In this document: positions 7,213 to 11,452 of the stretch, one piece after another
Position numbering within the stretch: position 1 is the stretch's first letter
Layout: every line of letters starts with the position of its first letter
Program-made: the position numbers and the translations under genes
Notes under the pieces: generated by a model
The model's database searches: none
Told to the model about the DNA's origin: nothing
What the model saw: the letters and a program-made list of their open reading frames with translations, nothing else
From: Bacteroidota bacterium
Lineage (GTDB): Bacteria; Bacteroidota; Bacteroidia; Chitinophagales; Saprospiraceae
Length of the DNA: 11,452 nt
Assembly (NCBI GenBank): GCA_024277695.1
Contig: JAJRUR010000325.1
Location: 1 to 11,452, forward strand
Reading direction: 5' to 3'

Positions 7213-7306
7213 AATAGCTAAAGTTTAAAAAAAATTTAATAAAAAAATGGTTACAACATATATACGTTAACCCCCCGTTGAGAGTTAGTCTATATTCAAA
7301 AAAAAA

Positions 7307-8413
7307 TCAATTGGGATATGCTACCGCAAATGTTCCCTTGGCCTCCTCTACATATATAACTTCTTGAAGTGCATCATGCAGCATCAGACCCTGGTATTCA
7401 AAGTCAAATATCACCGTAGGATATCCTTGAGGATTATCCTCAAACGAGCGGACATTGGATATTTCAAATTTATTTTCAAAACCCGGTACGAAATTCAGTG
7501 CTGTATAGTTTTTGCCCTCTGCATCCGTATAGTGGATCATCACTGTACCTGACGGATCCGAAGGTATGTGATCGATAGTATAGCCTGAAACACACTTGTT
7601 GCCTGCAAAGGTTTGCGGATTGATGGATATTATGATTTGGACGAAAGGGGCGAGAGAGTCCTGAGATCGACCAATGATCTCTACGCTGAGTTCTGTACTT
7701 AATTCGCCGGCCAATAATCTCAATTCGTAACCGACATACTCTGTTCCATCTACAGAATTGGTCCATAGAACATCAGCAATATTGGGGCTAGGTCCTTCTA
7801 TGGCAAATAGGTATTCTTCAGTGACGGGATTATATGATATGCAGAGTTGCACATCAAAATCTTCACCACCGGAATTATCCGTTGATCCAAAATACAAAAT
7901 TTCTGTCGCGTCGTCATATCGATAAACCAGACCCAAAAAAAAGGGACCTTGCACTTGTGGTTCATTACAGTAAGATTCTGTACCCGATGCATCGATCCAG
8001 CAGAAATTGTTTGGTAATATATCGGTGCTATCCTGTTGGATAGTATAGTTCGCTTGGTTGAAATTAGCTCCAAATGCCAGCTCATACTGACCTGCTTTTA
8101 TGACATCATCGATAAGGATATCGCTCGCTTCTCTAATCTCGGTGTCATAGAATTCGATAGAGAGCGATGGACCACAAACAGGACTACAGTCCACTTCTCT
8201 ATAGTTTCCTGAAAATACCCATAAACCGAAAGCTGTATCGAGCGCATAACTCGTCTCCATATAGTAGTCAGCTCCTGTGCTGAGAGAAGTCCCGTCAATA
8301 GTCAGTGATAAGTCAAAAGGGCTTTCTCCCTGAACGGTAGGTTCAGGTAGTTCTTCTACGGTACAAGACCAAAGAGTCATCATCCAAAGAATAGCAAGAA
8401 TAAAATAACGCAT
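7307..8413 (-). CDS. Probable lipoprotein of unknown function in the sigma factor/Kazal cluster
   Basis: I choose the ATG at 8413 (368 residues). A near-perfect Shine-Dalgarno sequence, GGAGG, lies five bases before it, and an alternative ATG at 8425 would overlap the upstream gene. Residues 1-17 (MRYFILAILWMMTLWSC) resemble a lipoprotein signal with Cys17 as the lipid site. The acidic TVEELPE after it is reminiscent of Bacteroidota surface-export signals, but this is inference. The rest is rich in predicted beta strands and aromatic residues, with several cysteines (for example DCSPVCGP, CWIDASGTESYC), and matches no family I recognise. The start is 2 bp after the stop of the membrane-barrel gene, implying translational coupling. 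The Kazal gene follows after 94 bp with no terminator hairpin seen between them. Confidence 0.8.
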   Translation of the reverse strand: MRYFILAILWMMTLWSCTVEELPEPTVQGESPFDLSLTIDGTSLSTGADYYMETSYALDTAFGLWVFSGNYREVDCSPVCGPSLSIEFYDTEIREASDILIDDVIKAGQYELAFGANFNQANYTIQQDSTDILPNNFCWIDASGTESYCNEPQVQGPFFLGLVYRYDDATEILYFGSTDNSGGEDFDVQLCISYNPVTEEYLFAIEGPSPNIADVLWTNSVDGTEYVGYELRLLAGELSTELSVEIIGRSQDSLAPFVQIIISINPQTFAGNKCVSGYTIDHIPSDPSGTVMIHYTDAEGKNYTALNFVPGFENKFEISNVRSFEDNPQGYPTVIFDFEYQGLMLHDALQEVIYVEEAKGTFAVAYPN

Positions 8414-8431
8414 CGTTACCTCCATAAGTTG
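8399..8431 (-). promoter_or_regulatory. Strong Shine-Dalgarno site and gene junction of the lipoprotein gene
   Basis: On the minus strand the junction reads ATGGAGGTAACGATG: the GGAGG core, the TAA stop of the upstream gene and the ATG of the lipoprotein lie within 15 bases. Strong Shine-Dalgarno sites are uncommon in Bacteroidota, and the overlap with the upstream coding end fits translational coupling. It decides the start at 8413. Confidence 0.6.
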
Positions 8432-9777
8432 ATTTCTGTAGATAATTGGATCATTACCGGTTTTACCTCTTTGAGTAATCCTATTGCCTCGTTGGAGGTC
8501 ATACTATTCAGTCCGTACCTCATACCCAATCCGATGTTCCATATCGAGCTCAACTGATAATTGTATGAAATATCCCACTGCCAAAAAACATTGCTAAATG
8601 CAGTCTGCGTCATCCATACTTCTTCGAGTCTGGTGGCGCGGGGGGTGATTTGTCCGGTAGTGGTCCCAATGAGATCCTCAGATCGGTAGGTGTCTTGAAT
8701 CTTCTTTGCTCGTACAGACAGTGTTTTGTTTGCTATAATTCCGGTGGCTAGATGGTGTCTGTTTTTCTGCCATTCTATCGCTAGCGGCACTTGCAAGTAA
8801 TATACTCCATGTGGTTGGAGGCTGATGACTTCTTTTTCCCAACTAAATCCACCATTACGAGTAATAACTTGTGTGGACTGGCTGATGCCAAAACTTCCAT
8901 TGATATAATTCAATCCCACCCCTGAGCGCACATTAAAAGCACCGAGTACTTGTTGTCGTACGTTTATGCCCAAAAACTCTCCTCTATATGTCTTCGTATC
9001 GGTAGTTGCATAGGGATAAAGCGATATACCTCCGTATAGAGCGATACCATTTATGATAGGGACAAACTTGGGAGATAGATCATTGTTTAGTTCCAAGATA
9101 GTAACCGATTTGGCATCGAGCTCACTGACCACCGGCAATTCCTGCATACTGAGTGACGCTAGAGTTTCGGTTTGTTTATCCTTCATAGACCAACCTGTAG
9201 CAGTACTCTTCTGCTCAATAGGTGCCAGAACAGTAGAAGTCTCCGCTTTTTGATGATAAGGCATCTGATTACTTGAGCTGTTTTGGTTTTTGTCTGTGCT
9301 GAACTCTTCCCTTGAATGTGCGTTGGGCATTTCTGAGAAGCTATGTTGTAGGCTAGTTTTGGGGATTTGATCAGAGCTGGTTTCTTTGTGCTCTACTTGT
9401 TTTGTTTGTGTTTTATTTAGCGGATTTGATGATGTGCCGTTTGTATTTTGTTTGTCGTTTTCTTGCCGGATATGGATGGCTGTTTTTTTGTCTGCATCAG
9501 CGATTTGAGCATCTCGCTTAGATGTACGATGGCTGATCGGTTCTTGCTCGGATTTGATCGCTTGCTGCTCTTTTTTGATATTGGAGCTATATACCATCCA
9601 CAAAGATCCTACAATCAGGATGAGGATAGCAGCCAAGCCCCACCACAATGGCATAGTTTTTTTATGCTTTTTTGGAGGATCGATGAGCTCCAGAGCTTTT
9701 TCCCAGTCACTATAATCAAAATCAAAGGACTGGTCCTTTAGTCGATCTCGAAAATATTTGTCTATCGGATGTTTCAT
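8416..9777 (-). CDS. Single-pass membrane protein with cytoplasmic head, long linker and barrel-like C-terminus (candidate anti-sigma/trans-envelope regulator)
   Basis: I choose the ATG at 9777 (453 residues, MKHPIDKYFRDRL), 10 bp after the sigma factor stop; an ATG at 9813 would overlap that gene. Residues 1-43 form a charged cytoplasmic head (FRDRLKD...DYSDWEKALELI), a pattern I associate with Bacteroidota membrane proteins encoded next to ECF sigma factors. Residues about 44-63 are one transmembrane helix (WWGLAAILILIVGSLW). Residues 64 to about 240 are polar low-complexity sequence rich in Gln, Ser, Lys and Asn, suited to span the periplasm. Residues about 245-453 show alternating beta strands (ALYGGISLYPYA, FNVRSGVGLNYI, WNIGLGMRYGL, MIQLSTEINLW) like PorT-type or outer-membrane-barrel domains. 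Position and head suggest control of the sigma factor; this is inference, as no known anti-sigma domain (zinc ASD, FecR) is recognisable. Confidence 0.82.
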   Translation of the reverse strand: MKHPIDKYFRDRLKDQSFDFDYSDWEKALELIDPPKKHKKTMPLWWGLAAILILIVGSLWMVYSSNIKKEQQAIKSEQEPISHRTSKRDAQIADADKKTAIHIRQENDKQNTNGTSSNPLNKTQTKQVEHKETSSDQIPKTSLQHSFSEMPNAHSREEFSTDKNQNSSSNQMPYHQKAETSTVLAPIEQKSTATGWSMKDKQTETLASLSMQELPVVSELDAKSVTILELNNDLSPKFVPIINGIALYGGISLYPYATTDTKTYRGEFLGINVRQQVLGAFNVRSGVGLNYINGSFGISQSTQVITRNGGFSWEKEVISLQPHGVYYLQVPLAIEWQKNRHHLATGIIANKTLSVRAKKIQDTYRSEDLIGTTTGQITPRATRLEEVWMTQTAFSNVFWQWDISYNYQLSSIWNIGLGMRYGLNSMTSNEAIGLLKEVKPVMIQLSTEINLWR

Positions 9778-9787
9778 AATTTTCTTA

Positions 9788-10435
9788 TTATTCTTGACCG
9801 GTGATGGCGACATCTACCCTGTCTTTCTTTTTTTTCTTTGTTTGTGCATTGGCCTGAGCCTCCGCATTTATTTTATTCGTTAATATTTTTGTTTTTTTTT
9901 CTATCATTTCTTGCAACAATCTACGCGCCTTGGCTAGATGCCACTTGGAGTTGCTCGTACTCATCCGGAGTGCCACACTCACCTCTTCGTGCGTGTATCC
10001 ATCAATGGCATAAAGATTAAAAACCTGTGCTGTAGTGCCTTTGAGCTGTCTAACCATGTCCAGCAACTCTTCCACATCAAATTGGAGCTCGGCAAGGTTG
10101 ACCTCACTCCATCTTTCTGCATCTACATTAAACTCCATCATCTCATCCAAGTCTTTGGTCATCTGTTTGCGCTTCAGTTTGCGGCAGTAATCGAGTGCAG
10201 TATTGATCATGATCCTTCTTGCCCAAGGCTCAAATGTACGCGATGTATCAAAATGTTCCAAGCCATTCAATATTTTCAAAAAACCTTGATTCATCACATC
10301 TGACAGATCAGCTTGTTGGAAGACATAGCGACTGCAAGTACTCTTCATCAGGCTATAACAAGCCTTATAAAGCTCAAGCTGTGCACGTCGATCAGCTTTC
10401 AAACATCGATTTAACAATTGCTTATCTACCTTCAT
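9788..10435 (-). CDS. ECF RNA polymerase sigma factor
   Basis: A 215-residue group 4 sigma factor. Region 2 covers about residues 20-90, with the core-binding and promoter -10 recognition segment DLSDVMNQGFLKILNGLEHFD and RTFEPWARRIMINTALDYCRKLKRK. Region 4 covers about 120-176, with the helix-turn-helix YAIDGYTHEEVSVALRMSTSNSKWHLAKARRLL. There is no region 3, as expected of ECF factors. An unusual Lys/Ala/Gln-rich tail of about 35 residues follows region 4 (NAQTKKKKKDRV). Two A homopolymers occur in the tail on the coding strand: nine As at 9892-9900 and eight at 9828-9835. The next gene starts 10 bp downstream and probably encodes its membrane regulator. The first gene of the cluster; the ATG at 10435 is the natural start. 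Confidence 0.93.
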   Translation of the reverse strand: MKVDKQLLNRCLKADRRAQLELYKACYSLMKSTCSRYVFQQADLSDVMNQGFLKILNGLEHFDTSRTFEPWARRIMINTALDYCRKLKRKQMTKDLDEMMEFNVDAERWSEVNLAELQFDVEELLDMVRQLKGTTAQVFNLYAIDGYTHEEVSVALRMSTSNSKWHLAKARRLLQEMIEKKTKILTNKINAEAQANAQTKKKKKDRVDVAITGQE

Positions 10436-10661
10436 ATTTTATAAAGCCGGACACTCTTCATCGCTTCGTATCAAATCAATGCCAGATAATACTGTCTTCT
10501 TCTCGACCGAGTGCTTGATATGATCTTCTCAAGGATATATACGTCGGACCCGCCGACCAAGTTAGTATTTTGCCAAAAGTTTTCTGCTATATCGAGACCT
10601 AATATTTATTCATTGGAAGAACTCAGTAAGACTATTCCAAAAAAATCCTTACTATTTGCCA
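10436..10661 (-). other. Upstream region of the sigma factor cluster, promoter not identified
   Basis: A 226-bp gene-free stretch that should carry the promoter of the sigma factor cluster and the 3' end of the transporter transcript. No exact TAnnTTTG box with a TTG 19 bases upstream is present on the minus strand; the nearest is TTGATTTG (10482-10489, minus strand) without a -33 partner. A short inverted repeat, GTCGG-N5-CCGAC (10533-10547), stands out in an otherwise AT-rich stretch. An autoregulated ECF-type promoter would not match the housekeeping consensus, so absence of that box is compatible with self-activation but does not show it. Confidence 0.3.
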
Positions 10662-11452
10662 CTACTTAGAAAGGAATAAACTCCTAACATATATATAGCC
10701 CGGACCGGCCAGCATACCTAACAAGCCCAAGACCAACCAAGTCATATCATAGCCAAAATGTTCGATGCATTGCGTACCTAGTATCGGCGCTATGATAAAA
10801 GCTACGGAAAACATCATGGATACCACACCCATATACTTACCTAAGGTCTCCGGCTTAGAAAGGCGAATAGCAGCACTCGTAATAAAAGGAAAACTGATAA
10901 TTTCTCCGATACTTACTAGAATCATATACATGCTCAAGACGATGATGACAGGTAAGGGCAATAATAGACTGACCAATGCAAATCCTATCATTGAGGCTCC
11001 TGTGGCTAGGGCGGGAAAGGTTTTCCACCTGGTCTCTACGGTATGCACCAAGGGCATCTCCAAAACAAAAACCATAGCTCCATTGATCGCAAAAAAGTAT
11101 CCGACAGCAGCCTCTGACCATCCAATGACTTCCTTGAGGTATAAAGGTAAGGTAAAGAGCAACTGAAAAAACGATATCAGCATAAGGATACTACAACATA
11201 GTAACATCATAAAAGCACCATCTTTCCAAATCAACGTACCGGCTATGTCTGTCTGCTCCTTGGACTTTTGGGCCATTGGCACAAAACGCTTTAGCAAAGA
11301 CAACTGACGAGCCAAGAATATGATGCTAGCAGACAAGTGGTTCCATCAATGATAAATATCCATCTAAAATCAGACCAAGCTATCAACAAACCTCCGATAG
11401 CCGGCCCGATCGCAAAACCCAGATTAAATGCCATACGCATCAGCGAAATTCC
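10662..11452 (-). pseudogene. Major facilitator superfamily transporter, frameshifted and cut by the window edge
   Basis: The C-terminal 224 codons (11336 down to 10662) encode about six transmembrane helices typical of an MFS permease. The frame from 11452 down to the TAA at 11291 encodes the preceding part: LMRMAFNLGFAIGPAIGGLL is the antiporter motif C (GPxxGG) and WIFIIDGTTCLLAS the next helix. The protein continues naturally from LLAS in the first frame to SIIFLARQLSLLKRF in the second, so a one-base loss (or equivalent) lies around 11316-11326. The TTG at 11336 is therefore not a real start. Motif C suggests a proton-coupled drug or metabolite exporter, but the substrate is unknown. A sequencing or assembly error is as likely as true inactivation, and no slippery heptamer is evident. 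The 5' third is outside the window. Confidence 0.78.

Overview
The window looks like chromosomal DNA of a Bacteroidota bacterium, probably a Saprospiria-like lineage. Three things point there. Two secreted proteins carry type A C-terminal sorting domains of the type IX secretion system (T9SS). The tRNA promoter matches the Bacteroidota consensus (TTG, 19-bp spacer, TAnnTTTG). The ECF sigma factor is followed by a gene for a membrane-anchored protein with an outer-membrane-barrel-like domain. The genus call is inference; the phylum call is well supported.

Left part (1-4380), mostly housekeeping. The window opens inside a plus-strand T9SS cargo gene. It converges on a two-gene minus-strand unit: a phosphohexomutase (phosphoglucomutase/phosphomannomutase family) followed 8 bp later by protein-L-isoaspartate O-methyltransferase (pcm). 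Divergent from the mutase lie a tRNA-Leu(GAG) gene with a textbook promoter and a metallo-beta-lactamase-fold hydrolase with a Tat-like, lipoprotein-like leader.

Middle and right part (4381-10435), all minus strand. Read 5' to 3' on that strand the order is: ECF sigma factor; a single-pass membrane protein with a short cytoplasmic head, a long polar linker and a barrel-like C-terminus; a probable lipoprotein of unknown function; a 660-residue secreted protein with eleven Kazal-like modules and a T9SS sorting domain; a strong intrinsic terminator; then a separate family 2 glycosyltransferase. The first three genes are tightly packed (10-bp and 2-bp gaps) and the Kazal gene follows after 94 bp with no visible terminator between. 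My inference is that they form one unit: a sigma factor and a trans-envelope regulator controlling a surface lipoprotein and a secreted multi-headed protease-inhibitor-like protein. This is the best candidate here for an undescribed system.

Right edge (10662-11452). A minus-strand major facilitator superfamily transporter runs off the window and carries an apparent frameshift near 11320.

No CRISPR array, insertion sequence, integrase or rRNA was seen. No gene-free stretch exceeds 300 bases; the longest is the 226-bp region upstream of the sigma factor.
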